Assembly: GCA_025345505.1 (NCBI GenBank)
Contig: JANVCC010000030.1
Span: 3,088,123 to 3,152,122 of the forward strand
Reading direction: 5' to 3'
Length of the DNA stretch: 64,000 bases
Source: Todiramphus chloris collaris
Lineage: Eukaryota > Chordata > Aves > Coraciiformes > Alcedinidae
A program made the translations under genes and the position numbers. Shown here piece by piece: positions 35,001 to 47,700 of this stretch (the stretch's first letter is position 1; each line of letters opens with the position of its first letter). A model generated the notes under the pieces. The model had not been told where the DNA came from. It saw only the letters and a list, made by a program, of their open reading frames with translations, and did not search any database.

Positions 35001-36716
35001 TATTAGAAGAAAACACGCCTTCTCTCTGGCTAGAGGGTGCGGACACAGACCGTGTCACAGGCATTCAGCATTGTAATTTCGTTTGGACCTAAATGTAATT
35101 TCTATTGCCTGGACTTTGTTCTGGACTACTAGGTCAAATACAGTTAATGTGGAGACCTCAGACTGCATATGGGGAGGATATGGTATGGAGATAGATCCAA
35201 CGAAAGCCTGGATTGTAAGTAGCGTTTGCTGAAAAGACAGAATGAAAAATGCTTTTAAGGTCTGGTATTTGATAGGTGGAGAACAGTCCCTTGTGCAGAA
35301 GAAGTGTTTTTAGTGCAGAACTAGAGAAACTAAAGAATTCACAACATCAGTGATTTGGGTATTGAATTTTCAGAAGACTTATTTAGTCGAGTGCTGGGTA
35401 CCAAATTTTTGTCCATGGAGATAATGGAAGCATATTTTTGCATAGTAGGTATGCCATCATAGTTAAATAAATATGCAAAATCAGGATGTATTATTCATGC
35501 TGTCTCTATAACTTGCACTATAGTAGCAAATGCTTTAAAGAAAAGAAAGTGTTTTCCTAAGCATAGCGAATTCAGTGACATACCACAGCTGAACATCTGT
35601 GAGCACATCACAGGTGAAAACTCGTGGCTTTCCTTTCTGCTGCAGCTCCGGGACACATACTCCAAGAGTGGCATTGCTTGTCTCACTGGGGAGGAAATGG
35701 GAAATTTCATCCAAAACTTGGATCTAATTGAAAGCGAAGACAAAGTGGCTGATCCCTGCTGGCAAGTGAAGTGGCACCTGGGAAAGTTAATTAAAAAGGT
35801 ATTTGGGAACCGACACGCTGGTGATATTACAATTCAAAGGATCCTAATAGCAGAATAAAGAGGGGCTTTCAGATTGTTTTATCGCAAAGCAGTACTCAAG
35901 CCACAGCTTCAGCCCCAGAGTGCTTGCACCAAAGCTGGAAAAACACATGACCGTGTTTTTGCTACATTCAGGAAAAAATAAAAGAAAGACAAACAGTTTT
36001 TACTAAGCAAATTTCTGTGGTAAATTGGCTTTTCTGAAATACCTCAGGGTAGAATTGCTTGACTCAAGCTTATTTTCTACCTGACCATGCAGATCATAGT
36101 GCTAGCAGAGGTGTCACTCCCTGTTCGGAAGTACAGGGAGACTGGCATGAGAAAATGAGATGAAATGTAATGAGGGGAGAGGTAAAAAGGTGCTGAGAAA
36201 TGGGATAGTCATAAGTCATGTAATGTATTAGGGGAGGAAGGTGCAAGCGAGCACATGGCATCAGGCACAGCACCTTCCCAGCTTGGCATTAGGAGAACAC
36301 CATCTCCTGCATGACTTACACACAATACGTATAATTTTGGCTATAGAAGAGACAATAAGCCTGTGTGAAAAATCAGAAAGGCTAAAATCTTCTGTAGTGG
36401 TTTACAGCATCCCATCTCCAGCACATAAAAAAGCTCAGACATAGAAATTCATTTCTGGCTGAAACTTACCAGGCAAATCTTGCAGCCAGAAATGGACCCT
36501 CTACTTGTATTCCGAGATCTCTGCTTCTTCATTCTGCTGGTGATGTCCCTGAACTTCTACATAAAGGAAACATTGTTTTATTTGATGGACATCTACACAA
36601 CTAATACACCTACTAGCTCACTGGCTGCTTAAAAAATAGGTGACCTGGGTGCCAGAAATAGTAATAAACAATAATAATGATGATAATAATAAAAGGATGT
36701 ATGGAAGGATAGATAG

Positions 36717-36756
<40 letters not shown>

Positions 36757-39348
36757 GAAAGAAGCGTGGCAGGGCAGAATGCATCAATAAGTGGCAACAG
36801 AGAGCCCATGTTAGTCACCCAGATAAATCATCTTGAACCACCAGCTTGCTGCAATTGCACCATTGTCAGTACCCAAGCTAGCTTGTTTCACCAGTCAGCA
36901 AACTGTTATAAAGAAGGGGAGTGCACAAAGTAAGATCTGGTGGCTTAGATGGATAGATAAATTAAATTTAGTTTCTCAGCCAAGATCCCACAGAAGTGCA
37001 CCACTGCCAAGCATTCTGCAAATGAAGGCTGATGCTTGTACACCATCTCTCTTCTTATTTCAAATAAGCATGAGGGTCAAATTTTCCGGTGGGCTTAAAG
37101 CCCAGATAGTTGAGCTCCCTTGAAAATGTTTTCCCACGTGTTTCATTACATAAAAGACGCAAATGTAAAAATACTTTATTATAACAAATTATTAGAGTTT
37201 TTTTTAGCTTGCTTGCTGATCAAATCCAGCATACCCTTTATTCATGAGTTTGAGAAAGGGGTGTATTTTCTCGCACCTATCAGTTTCTGCTGGCAAACTA
37301 ACTTGTTTTCTCTATGTTTGTTGGCAGATGGTATCAAGAAGCTACGAGGAAAACATACCTGCAGTCAACGGTATTGTAATAATTTAATTAACTGGCAAAA
37401 AGGAGCTGCTAGTGACACCTGATGTGTAGTGACTGAAGGAGCTTTTTAAAAGTGCAGAAGACACTGACTAAGATCTTGTACTGGCAGCAAGTCATCAAAA
37501 ACCAGTTGCTTATTACTAGAAGGCAAATTTTCAGGAGCCAGAAATATGGTCAGGTGGTTAGAGCAAGGTAACCATAGTGGATGCAGAGAATGGCACTTCT
37601 AGACCTCAGTCCCACAGTGTCATTTAAACATGGGGACATTAGAACAGTCTGCTTTCCTGGGAGCAAGCAGCATGAAATTGCTGAATGCACCCATCCTTTC
37701 AGGAATAGCTCGTTCAGCTCTAAACATGTTGAGTGAAAACATCACAACCTCCAAGTGAAAATGTGGAGTAAAGCTGGTGACTATTTAACCATAAAAAATA
37801 CTGATCATGAATGTGAAAACGTGGTATCATGGATTATTTTAAGTAATCTATTGGCAAATTTGGGGGAGGGGAGGAGGAGAGAAAGGAGAACAAGGAGGCA
37901 CATAAAGACATTTCAAGGACTGCTAGAGCAAAAGAAAAATTTGAGCCTCGTTAGCCAATAAATAGCATTTGCTTAATGATTTAGTCATTTAAAAAATGAC
38001 ATACCTGTTCCATAAAATCAGGCCAGATGGGACAGTTGTGCTTTCTAACATTCTGCTTCTAACATGATGGTCCATTTCCTCAGGTGAAAGAACCCTGACG
38101 CTGTCGCACACTGACGGGCAGCAACCACGGGGTCCCATCAACAGGATCGCAGCACATCTGACAGGCAACAGCAATAGGAAGAATTCCCTGTCCCCACACA
38201 GTAAGGAAAAACCTTTAAAAACATTTAAAGATGACAGGAATTACTCTCTTGTGGCTAGCCTCGTGCTTACATACACTTTTTAATACCTGCCTTGAGCTAA
38301 CAATAAGAATCAAATCATAAAAACATCTTCTCATCCCAGACAATGTTTTTTTTCAGCTAATTCTTGCAGGGAGAAAGTCTGTTCTCTCCAAGGACCTCCC
38401 AAACTTTTCTTCTGGAACCTTCATGAGGGGGGCAAAAAATCAACATCCTTCTTCCTAACATTTAAGTTTTCCTCTTTTCTTTCCTTTAATTTCCTTCTGT
38501 TAGTTGAGTGAGTCCCAGCTGCTATGGTGACAGACCTATTAGAAAGGCAAGACAGAGACAGGAGAGACTTGACATTCAGGACATATTAATGAAAGGCTTG
38601 GTAGGGTTTCTCCAGCTTTGGAAGGTTACCGGACACAAATAGATGTTTTAACTTTGTTACTAAGTAACAACATGATGGTTTTTTCTCTTACTTGGGAGCA
38701 CAAAAATGAAAAATAAAGGTCGTTCACATGAATTCCTGCATAGCGTGAAACAGCTTGCTCCTAGAACTTCACTTGTTTTGAGAATGGTCCTAATAGCTGC
38801 TGGGAAGAGCAGGTTTCCTTACCCAGACTCCTCAACTAGCAGACACCTGGTTTCACTATCTGGCTTTTAACTCAACATTTTCTCTCTTTTTTTCTCAAGT
38901 AGATTCCTCACTCAGGAGAGGGAACGGACAAAAAATAAACAACTGGGAATCATCAAGGAAAGGCCACTCCTTCCTTTACAACGTGGAGCTGAGAAATGGC
39001 GAGTTAGTGATACCCCAAGCGGGCTTTTATTACATCTACTCACAAACTTATTTTCGTTTCCGTGAAAACGAGAACGAGGATTCAGACTTGCTGACACAAA
39101 TCAGGAACCCCAAACAGCTTGTCCAGTATGTTTACAAACTGACTAATTACCCAGAGCCCATTTTACTCATGAAAAGTGCAAGAACAAGCTGCTGGTCTAA
39201 AAAGGCAGAGTATGGACTTTACTCCATCTACCAAGGTGGGGTGTTTCAGCTGAAAAGAGATGACAGGATTTTTGTCTCTGTCAGTAACGGTGACATAGTT
39301 GACATGGACAGAGAAGCAAGTTTTTTTGGAGCCTTTATGATCGGTTAA
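31914..39348 (+). CDS. TNFSF10: TNF superfamily member 10 (TRAIL), five coding exons
   Basis: Coding exons are 31914-32039, 35646-35798, 37328-37370, 38084-38200 and 38903-39348, all joined at GT/AG with phases that fit, giving 294 residues (human TRAIL has 281). TRAIL is a type II membrane ligand, active as a trimer, that binds death receptors and triggers caspase-8-dependent apoptosis. Visible features are a short cytoplasmic tail with SPGQTC, a membrane anchor at about residues 14-36, FTNELKQ directly after it, a stalk with SKSGIACL and PCWQVKW, and a TNF-homology domain from about residue 110 to 294. The domain includes AAHLTG, LRNGELVI, GFYYIYSQTYFRF, ILLMKSAR, EYGLYSIYQGG and the end SFFGAF. 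Cys243 in SCWSK corresponds to the human cysteine that coordinates the trimer zinc. The first of two adjacent ATGs was chosen as start. Upstream sequence is open in frame, but it is promoter-like. Confidence 0.95.
32040..35645 (+). other. TNFSF10: TNFSF10 intron 1
   Basis: Phase-0 intron of about 3.6 kb. It contains a 12/12 match to the CTCF core on the - strand (33461-33472) and otherwise unremarkable sequence. No recognisable repeat was identified. Confidence 0.85.
33461..33472 (-). promoter_or_regulatory. Possible CTCF-type motif
   Basis: GCCATCTGGTGG is a full match to the reverse complement of the CTCF core CCASYAGRKGGC. It is a single motif in TNFSF10 intron 1. Occupancy cannot be judged from sequence. 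Confidence 0.3.
35646..35798 (+). CDS. TNFSF10: TNFSF10 coding exon 2
   Basis: 153 bp, residues 43-93, the membrane-proximal stalk: LRDTYSKSGIACL... to ...PCWQVKWHLGKLIKK. The acceptor CTGCAG and donor AAG|GTATTT are good. The pair SGIACL and PCWQVKW matches mammalian TRAIL exon 2 and identifies the gene independently of the TNF domain. Confidence 0.95.
35799..37327 (+). other. TNFSF10: TNFSF10 intron 2
   Basis: Phase-0 intron of about 1.5 kb. It contains a GATA microsatellite (36708-36756) preceded by an AAT-rich stretch (about 36661-36692). Nothing else is recognisable. Confidence 0.85.
36708..36756. repeat. (GATA)n microsatellite
   Basis: About twelve GATA units, with one GAGATA interruption near the left end, lie in TNFSF10 intron 2. 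Likely polymorphic. Confidence 0.95.
37328..37370 (+). CDS. TNFSF10: TNFSF10 coding exon 3 (43 bp micro-exon)
   Basis: Encodes MVSRSYEENIPAVN plus the first base of a Gly codon, between TTGGCAG and the donor G|GTATTG. The very small size and the phase 0 to 1 change match the third TRAIL exon of mammals. Too short for routine ORF detection, it was placed by splice sites and alignment to the stalk. Confidence 0.88.
37371..38083 (+). other. TNFSF10: TNFSF10 intron 3
   Basis: Phase-1 intron of 713 bp. Near its 3' end, at about 38013-38035, the string AAAATCAGGCCAGATGGGACA resembles the 3' portion of an old CR1 copy in reverse orientation. The match is short and uncertain. Confidence 0.8.
38084..38200 (+). 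CDS. TNFSF10: TNFSF10 coding exon 4
   Basis: 117 bp between TTTCCTCAG and CACA|GTAAGG. The split Gly codon (g|gt) restores the frame. It encodes residues 108-146, ending RKNSLSPH, and includes RIAAHLTG, the first beta strand of the TNF domain. An alternative start one codon later is not supported by any AG. Confidence 0.92.
38201..38902 (+). other. TNFSF10: TNFSF10 intron 4
   Basis: Phase-1 intron of about 0.7 kb with donor GTAAGG and a strong pyrimidine tract before the tandem acceptor AAGTAG. No repeats recognised. Confidence 0.85.
38903..39348 (+). CDS. TNFSF10: TNFSF10 coding exon 5 (TNF domain and stop)
   Basis: Encodes residues 147-294 with stop TAA at 39346-39348. It carries most of the jelly-roll TNF domain: INNWES, LRNGELV, GFYYIYSQTYFRF, SCWSKKAEYGLYS, DRIFVSV and SFFGAFMIG. 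The acceptor is a tandem AAGTAG. I chose the second AG, giving H-N-S-S, because TAG is normally preferred over AAG and the result aligns better. The first would start at 38900 and give H-I-D-S-S in the same frame. Confidence 0.95.
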
Positions 39349-40464
39349 CAGATTAAAACCGTGCTCCAAAGGAGCCAGTTTTCATAGCCAGGACCAGCTT
39401 CAAATTCTGTAAAATAGGGGATAATAAGCAAAGACTGTAGCAATACCGACAGCGCCAGAGTCCCCTCTCTCAGCTTGCTCGGCGCCAGGCCCTGCCGTGC
39501 CGAATACTCACCCGCTGGCTGGGAAGGAGCGGCAGCAGCTGGTGCAGCTGAGCTGGAGATGCTGTGCACAGGCACGGGCATCACGGCTCACTGCCCAGCC
39601 AGCCTGGGCACAGGGGAGGATTTCACACGCCACAGACGATACCTTCGGCCAGAAGCCCAGGAGGTAAGCGCTTGCCCCCGGCCTCCGCAGTGATGCTCCG
39701 CACCGGCTCGGCCACGGCAGGTGAGATGGAGGATGCTGCAGGTCCGGTTATGAAATGCTGAGGCTGGACATCAAATTTTATTCGTGGTCTCCGTTGGGAA
39801 CCCATCTTGAATATCTCAGCTCCTGTAAGTCTCAGCCTCTGCAAGTACTGCTTCCCTGATGCCCATGAAACTGTTCTGTGAATTTTTGTTTAAACCCGAG
39901 TTTGACAAAAGTTGAAAGGCCGTCAGAAATTCAAACTGCACATCTTCATCTTGTCTAACAAAGCACTTAAGCACCTAATTAATTTTAAGCGCATGAACAG
40001 CCTGACTAAATCAGGGTATTTACATGCTTGAAATTAAATATGTGCTTAAGCATTTTTCAGGATCGTGGCTTGAGTAAACACATTAGTCTGTCTTAATCAG
40101 GATACTGTACATAAAAACAGCTGCTGAAATGGCACAGAAGAGATTCTGAAATCAATCAGTGTTTTGATCAGCACATTATGATAGTGCCTATTTACTTAAT
40201 TGCTGTGCTGCAGAGATTTCATCAGGCTTCCAATAGGTTCAGTAAAGTAGTTGCTGTTAACGCTTGTTGACAGCAAGTACTTGATCCAGAAAAAAAGGTG
40301 TTTTTCTGTAAATACTGCATTCTATTAGGCAGTTGCCACAAATTAAGCATGACATGGTTCTTCCACGTTTATTTGTACTGGCCTGTATTTGGTAGAGTGT
40401 AATGCAGAGTAACACACCCCAGTGACTAATATTTTGAAGAAAACAGACACAACTATCCATACTT

Positions 40465-40528
40465 CACAGAATCACAGAATGTTAGGGGTTGGAAGGGACC
40501 TCAAAAGATCATCTAGTCCAACTACTTA
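40465..40528 (-). mobile_element. CR1 3'-terminal fragment
   Basis: CACAGAATCACAGAATG followed by GGGGTTGGAAGGGACCTC and GATCATCTAGTCCAAC is the extreme 3' end of CR1 in reverse orientation. Only about 64 bp is kept. Confidence 0.9.
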
Positions 40529-41625
40529 TACAAGAGCTGTGTATTTAGGTAATGCTGGTTTGATTTTATTTTATTTTTCAGAACGGGTGGAACATTTGAA
40601 TATTTTTTTTCTTTAAAACCATCAATTTTTTTCAAAAACTGGTGACTGTTATAACTCTATGAGTAGGACTATTTTATAGTTAAAAAGAGGGAAAAGAAAG
40701 ATTTTCAAGTGTAAGCTGTGGAGGGTAGATCCACAGCAAAAGTCAGGTAGCGTAAATCAGCGCATCTGCAGCATCGTCAGTGTAGTGAGACCAGTTTGCA
40801 CTACAAATGCATTTTGCCCAGGTTCAGGGAAAACGGTGGGGAAAAGAAGGTGAAAGTGGAAAAAAAAAAAAAAAGAAATGGAGGGGGAAAGACAGACATT
40901 TGTTCTGTCAGTGTTACTTGATGTCAACAGAATGATGCCAGGAGAAAGTCTGGTTGTGTGTTTTTTTTAACTACACTAAGGTTGCCGTGGGAACCCTCAC
41001 ATTCACCTCCACATTCTGGTGATTAAGTCCCTGCACAGCCCTTGCACATGGGCCTCGTGAGCAAACACGTGTCGGTCATCTTCCTGCATTGTCAACACGA
41101 GGAACTGAACAGACACCAGCACCTGCATTCAGTTCTGTCGTTCAGAAACACAGATATGTTGGGTCACTTAAATACCTACGTTCAAGCAGCAAGAGAATGT
41201 CAGAAATGCCCTCCTTTTGGTAAGGTAAGGCAAAAACCACACTGCCCTAAGCCAAAAACCCCTTGAGTTTAACTTCTGCCTGCTGGTCTAACCTAGTGTC
41301 ACACATACTGTTTTCAGTGGTAAGCAAATCTGTGAAATTCTTCACCATTTACTGGAACACTTTGGTTTGCCTCATTCTCAAACCATTTGTTTCAACACAG
41401 AACAGAAAATAGACAGTTTTCTTTCTGATTTCAGGATTTAATTCAGAAATTTTCTGCCTGCCAGACAAGGCTAGGGAGAACAAAGCCATTCCCTCTGTAT
41501 CTGGCTGTCTGCTAGATTGGAGAAAAGACTTTTAGGTTCTCCTTCCATCTGGTCCAGGCTTTTTAATCTCAGCACAGGATTGATCCACATTACCAGTTTT
41601 GAGGGTGTTTCTAGCAATTTATTGT

Positions 41626-41631
41626 ATTAAA
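41626..41631 (+). terminator. TNFSF10: Candidate TNFSF10 poly(A) signal
   Basis: ATTAAA is followed at once by TTGTTTGTTTGTTTTGG, a strong GT/T-rich downstream element. It would give a 3' UTR of about 2.3 kb. Alternatives are ATTAAA at 40033 and AATAAA at 42300. Confidence 0.35.
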
Positions 41632-42299
41632 TTGTTTGTTTGTTTTGGTTTTTTAAGAAGTGTTATTGTAGGACCTTATTTGAAAGAAAATTTTTTCTGA
41701 ACTGTGAAAAAGTATTTTGGATTTACTGGTGGCAGCTTAGAGTCAGGAAACCCTCCCTTTGGCTAAGACACGATTTGTGTAAGATTGGAGTTGTAGCTGC
41801 TGGAAAGGACTGGAAGGAAACTGGGAGGACTTCAAACATGCAGCTGATGCTAACATTATTACACACAGATTATTTTTTGCCTCTCTGTTCTCTCCTCAAC
41901 TCTTAGTATATACCACCATGCCCACAGTCGCCTGGGGAATGTTCCCTGACATAACCTTCTTTTTTTACCTAAATGTACATATTCTTGGTCTCTGCCCGCA
42001 GAGCACATCACAACAGGGATCACACCCAATAATCATACTGGATTTCTGATTAATCCAAAGGCAGGCTTGCCAGATACTATCTTGGGGGGAGATTACCAAG
42101 CAGTATCGGACAGGATACATTGGAAGATGAATCGGAAGATAGAGCAACTTCTGTTTGTACATTTGCACCCTCAGTCATACTTTTCATCTCTCTATACATT
42201 GAGTGGAAAATGTAGCAAATTTTTATTTGTGGATATAGGTTGTGGTAACATTCAAATATTGTGATTTTTTTCTACGTGCATTTTATATAAAACATTTTT

Positions 42300-42305
42300 A
42301 ATAAA
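42300..42305 (+). terminator. TNFSF10: Alternative distal poly(A) signal for TNFSF10
   Basis: First canonical AATAAA after the TNFSF10 stop, about 2.95 kb downstream, followed by GTGTAGTCTTGCAGTG. Confidence 0.3.
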
Positions 42306-42320
42306 TAGCTGTGTAGTCTT

Positions 42321-45300
42321 GCAGTGATTTTTGGTGCCATCCTATGTCTTCCATAACAACAACCCTGTCTGAAATCATCTCCGATGTTGGCTGGTATCAG
42401 TTATAATCCACTAAATGCCACAAACGGTTGCAATGCAAAGGATAAAAGGCAAACCATTGAACTGTGCCATATAACGGGCTCCAGACCATAGTTGGTGAAC
42501 AGTATCTGGAAGCAGTACACTGAAGAAATCACTGAAAAGGATCTCATGACCAGAGACTACAAAATGCTGAGCCCTCCCCTTGAGGTTCTTCTCAAGTTTC
42601 TGGGCTTTGGCAAGTATTTAAGCACTGAGAAATGTATTTAGTAGGAAAACATCTGATGCTTCCCCTTTACCAAACTACACTAGAGGATATACTGAATTCA
42701 GAGGGACAAGGACCATTTGCACAGATGTAAAGCAGCAGTCAACTGGAGATCCCCTAGTGCTGAAAACAAATGCATTCCCTCCCCCAAAAGCAAGCAGGGG
42801 ATATTGTTTGGTCCATTGACTCCACTTCTAAAACATCCCCCAGTGAAAAAGGGGTACAAAACCCAAACAAACCCTGGAAATTCAACAAGACATGAAGGCA
42901 TCTAACCTGGCCCCCAGCCCTGAGATGGGAGAGGGGGTGGTTTTGTCTTGCGCGTGCAGAGAGGGGCTACGGCTGGAGCAGCAGCAATGTACCGTAGCAG
43001 GGAAAACGGATGCTCCTGGGGGAAAAGCCCCCAGGAACACTGTCCCACCATAGCCACCCCCAAAGGTTATTTCACCTCTCTCTGTCTCCTTTTGACATCT
43101 CCTTAGCAGCTGCTCAACTCTTGCTCTCACTGCGCTGGGTTCTGGCAAACCCTCACATGGTTGTTTTACACACCGCACAGCTACGTGTTTAACACAAGGA
43201 TGCTTGCCTCCCTAATGGACTCATAATCTAAATATATTTAGCCCAGTGTTTGTGTTCAGCTTTATTTGGAAGCGATGGGCGTGCCTCAGGCCTCGCTAAT
43301 CAGACACGTAGTGTGTATGGCTCTTCCCATCTGCACTGAGCCCCACTGGAACCAGTAAGTCACAGCTGGGGAGGAGCAGCCCCCACCACTGCAGTCCCAA
43401 ACTGCAGGGATGCCCACAGGTTTTAAAAAGAAATTCTTCTTTTTCCTAGAGCCTGCTTTTATTTCAGCAGAGAGTTCTCTCTTTTCTGGTGTTTCCATGG
43501 GAAAGAGGACATGCCAGCTAACTGGCTTTATTGTACCTTACATTACTTCATGAAAATGGACTATTAACTTGGTAAATGTAATTATTATTGTTTGTATTGC
43601 AGCAGTATTCACTGCCCAGGCAGGATCTGGGATGCATTGGCTGTACTCGGTGCAAACAGTTCAAAAGCCTGATTCAGACACACTGAGATTTTGAGACTCG
43701 TCATTTTCGTTTTCAGATTGTATTGAAATCTTGGGGTCTAAGAAGAGACTGAATGTAATGATCAGCACTACATACATAAGCACACTGAGACAAGATCTCA
43801 TTCATCCCTCCAAGGTGCTTTGTGCCATTCAGGACCAGAAAAGGAAGATGGATTAGGATATTGCTGGGTCTGATCCAATTTTCACAGGTTGGGGTTTATT
43901 TTCATATAGAGTTACATGGAAGTTTATAGCAATTTTCATCAGAATTGTCCAAAATTTGTTTCTCTGTAATGTTTCATTATTTTTTTCATTAATTTTCCTC
44001 TTACGACCAGGGTACCACAGTTAACTTCCTGACCACCACCACATCACTGCTGCTTTGTAATACCACACTTTTTCCTGAGACATTCATAATCCAAACCTAT
44101 ATTGGCATTCCCATTAATTTCTTCTGAAAGTTTTAGGGGTGGCATCAAGTTGGGACACTGGGTTGTGACAGAAATGCTGTCAAACTGCTCGTGGTCAGCG
44201 AGACGGGGCTGCAGCTTATGGCAGAATCCTGTCTGTTTAAGCAGCTTCCCATTTTTATGGGCTGTTCTACAAGAGTTAATATCAATCACAATCCTCTTTG
44301 ATGCATGTAAGACTTTTGCACTGAACGCATCATGTATATGACATAGTATTAGCAAACATTAGGGAATCCAACATTGTTCAAACTGCCTTTCAGAAAGGAG
44401 TAATTTAAACACAACAGAATCTGAGGCATAATTTCTTCCTCAAGGTACTTTCAGTTTTAACCGATTATGAATTCTTCAGCTGACATTGTTCTCAGTTTGT
44501 TCTGAGTCATGGATATTTAGCCCATATAACTGCCAGGTGAAGACAAAGTGGATTAACTACAGATTTGCTGGTGAATGGAGCCAAGTTATCACTCCCCGTT
44601 CAACATGAGATAGAAGTATCAACAAGCAAGTATGACTGGGAACAATTAACTATGCAATCTCATCCTTCCTGTTCTGGCACTAACTGAACTCAAATCATAA
44701 TGAGTATTAATGAACCCATGTGTAAGTCAGGTGGACATCTCCGGCCAAAGCCAGGACAGCTTTGAGTCAAAACCTGCTGACCTTCTTTAGAAAGAATGTC
44801 CAACCATATTAAAAAAAAATACAGGATACATCTAGTACTCACAGTAGAAATGATTTAATAGACACTAGGTAGTTTTAACCCAGAGTAAAATATACCTGTG
44901 ACCAATGAACCACATTCTCTCTCCACTCAGTGAACACATCTAATGACAAGGGACATTAATGCCCAGGGTATGACCTGTGGCACAATCAGCTGAAGCACAA
45001 TAAAAAGCTAAGTCTGAACCAGACGCCTCTGAATTAGTGCCATTAGAGCACAGCTTGGCTAATGAATAAAGTAGCACTATTTTGAAGTCTGCTTGCAGAT
45101 GTTTACTGCCATATAAACAACTGTAAAGTCATTTGAGCACATTCTGGGTTTCACGTTATTAAGTTAGATTACTGCTATTCCATCAGCCCTACTCACTGAG
45201 AGCTGCTAAACCATAACCTTTGAAAGCATGCACCAGATGCTACCTTCTGTTCTTAAAATACATTTACAATAAAATCAAAACATCTTCTGCCCCTAGATAT

Positions 45301-47700
45301 AATAAAAAAACCCTACATTTGCTTTTCTGCAAATTGAAGGTGCATCTCTTTAGAGTGGGAGATCGCTCCCTTGAAGTCTGTTTTCCAGTTTCTTCATCTC
45401 TCCACAATAAAACCATAATCATTCTATATCCAAAGCCTTCAGATATTTCCATGACAACAAACAATGATAGAAACAAAAATTAAAACTTTATTGGATGAGA
45501 ATAAAATGGAAAGAATGGAACATAGGAGAGAGATTTCAGAACCCCATAAATAGAAACTCTCTTCTACCTTGTCTCCAGTGCTCAAAACAGCTTTAAAGCT
45601 ACTGAAGAGAAGCACCAGTATTTTAAGAGGTCTGTGAAAGTTGAATGTCCATGATAATGTACTTTTTAAAATGCTTTTTTTTTCCCCTTAATATCTGTTT
45701 CAATCATACATCCAGTTATTGGATAGAACTATAAATAAAAAGTACTTAACTTTTACCTCTTTCTCTCCGTTTCTCTCATCCCAATAATATCAGTTATTCA
45801 ATTTTTCTGCAGTTGTTAAGGCAACGTAGACATACTGATCTTGCAGCTCAGGGCTAGTAGGTGACTTTCTGGAGCCTATGGTCATCATCTTTCACATCTC
45901 GTTTCTGTCACAACTAACTTCACCACCGGCCTTCAGCATATGCAAAGGAGAGGCGGGAATTCATTATTGTGCAAAGTTTGCGATTCTTCATAGCCCATCA
46001 AAATTGAAAAGAAATAAGAAAGAATCAGAAAATCAGAGCCATTTTTCTTCTCGCTCAGCTGACATTTTTCCTAGCCCTGACTCCATAAAGGAAAAGCAGA
46101 CAGAGAAGCCCTTACCTCACGATACTCTTTGAACAAGAAAAAGAATGCTTGCTGGGTTCAATGCACAACTGCCATTTCTGGTGCAAGTGGCTCCTCACTC
46201 AACACATCAAACTCCCACTGAATTAACTGTTTGTTTGTTGCATTACAAGCTCAAGTTGCCCAGGCTATAAAAATTTGGTTCTACCTCACTTTTGGCTACG
46301 TAATTTTGTTCCACACACCTCAGTGTTATTAAAATAAAGAAATAATATTCTTTTTCTAAAAATAAATAAATCAATAATTAAAAAAAAAGAAGAATAAATG
46401 AATGTTTTGCTCTCCCTGGGGAAAAGGAAATGGCTATTTTTTTTTGACAAGATACAGCTTAACAGCAACTGGAAGAATTTCATGAGAGTGAAGGATCCTC
46501 TCTACGCAGAAAAGTCGCATAGCTTCAGGTCATTTTCTCTGCCAAATATCGACATCCTGCAGCTAATGCCACTGGTCTGAGAATTTATCAGGAAACAAAC
46601 AAACGAGTTGAACTAATTCTTTATAATAATACAAAGTATTTGGCAGCCTAAATACAGAAGGAGTTACTGGCCCTTCCATAATATACCGCTGTGTCATTTA
46701 CATTAGACTAGACACAAAAGTCTAAGATGAAGTAACTGTACAATGGTGGCACCCAGCTGGTGATTTTTGTACAGAAACATACAGAACAATTATATAGGGA
46801 GCTGGATAAACAAAGTGGGAAGCACGTTAGGCTCTTTCTTCCTTTCTGCTGCAATTAATGTATAGCCACCCCCCATAAAATTTAACAACTCGAGTAACTT
46901 GCTATGGAACTGTCTCACGGTTCAAGAGGAGGATGGATCAATACTGATTCCAGTGAAACTGGACAAGTATATCATCCAGCCTGGGCTATGGAGAAGGCAC
47001 TAAGGCTAACGCTTGCATTATTGCAGGAAGTAAATGATAGAAACCAGGCACATACAGAGGCACGTGCAGAGTAACACAGTGTTGTGGCACAGCCACCCTT
47101 GTGCTCTATCCTTAAATAAAGCTCTTCAGCTATGAAACGGCAGTGCTAGCAGATGGTGTGTGCACAAATGTGAGTGCACCCTGGAAAAAAAAAACACACA
47201 CACACATCAAAAAACCTGTTTCTCAGCTGAATGAAGCCACATGCCAATGTGGCTTCAAAGCACTGGTTACCACCTGGGAGATGGGGTACAAAGGAAAGGG
47301 GATAGAAAACAGGAATGAAAAGAGATCGTGCTGTAGCACACTCCCTGTGACACTCTTTGGAGACAAGTTGGAAAAGAGGAGCAATACCCCCTTTCCAGGA
47401 GTGCTGGGAGGGGGGGTCACTTGACTGTCCCTCATGTCACCTTGCGCTGCTTCCATCTTATTTCTTCTCGGGTACAAGACTATAATTTAGTGGTACGTAG
47501 GAGTCTGCAGCTGGGGAAACACACGGTTCTAATGTGCGTGTCTGCAAAGGGCAGAGCGTAGGACAGCAGAAACATGATGAATCAAAATTTAATTGCAGGT
47601 AAATGACATAGAAGAGGGTGATGATTGCAGCTTCACTGAACTGAAGCCTTACCAAGCTCCTGCCAAGATCCAAGGGCAGCGCAAAGCTCCCTAAGCGAGA
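42321..47700. other. Intergenic region TNFSF10-GHSR
   Basis: No exon could be supported. It includes AT-rich low-complexity sequence at about 46320-46400 and a short A-run plus CA repeat at about 47186-47210. The rest appears unique. Confidence 0.5.

Larger units (their letters stand above)
39349..42320 (+). other. TNFSF10: Probable TNFSF10 3' UTR and flank
   Basis: Non-coding sequence after the stop. It includes a GC-rich patch at about 39450-39720, a CR1 tail at 40465-40528, a poly(A) run at about 40860-40875, and three candidate poly(A) signals (40033, 41626, 42300). The actual end is unknown. Confidence 0.45.
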
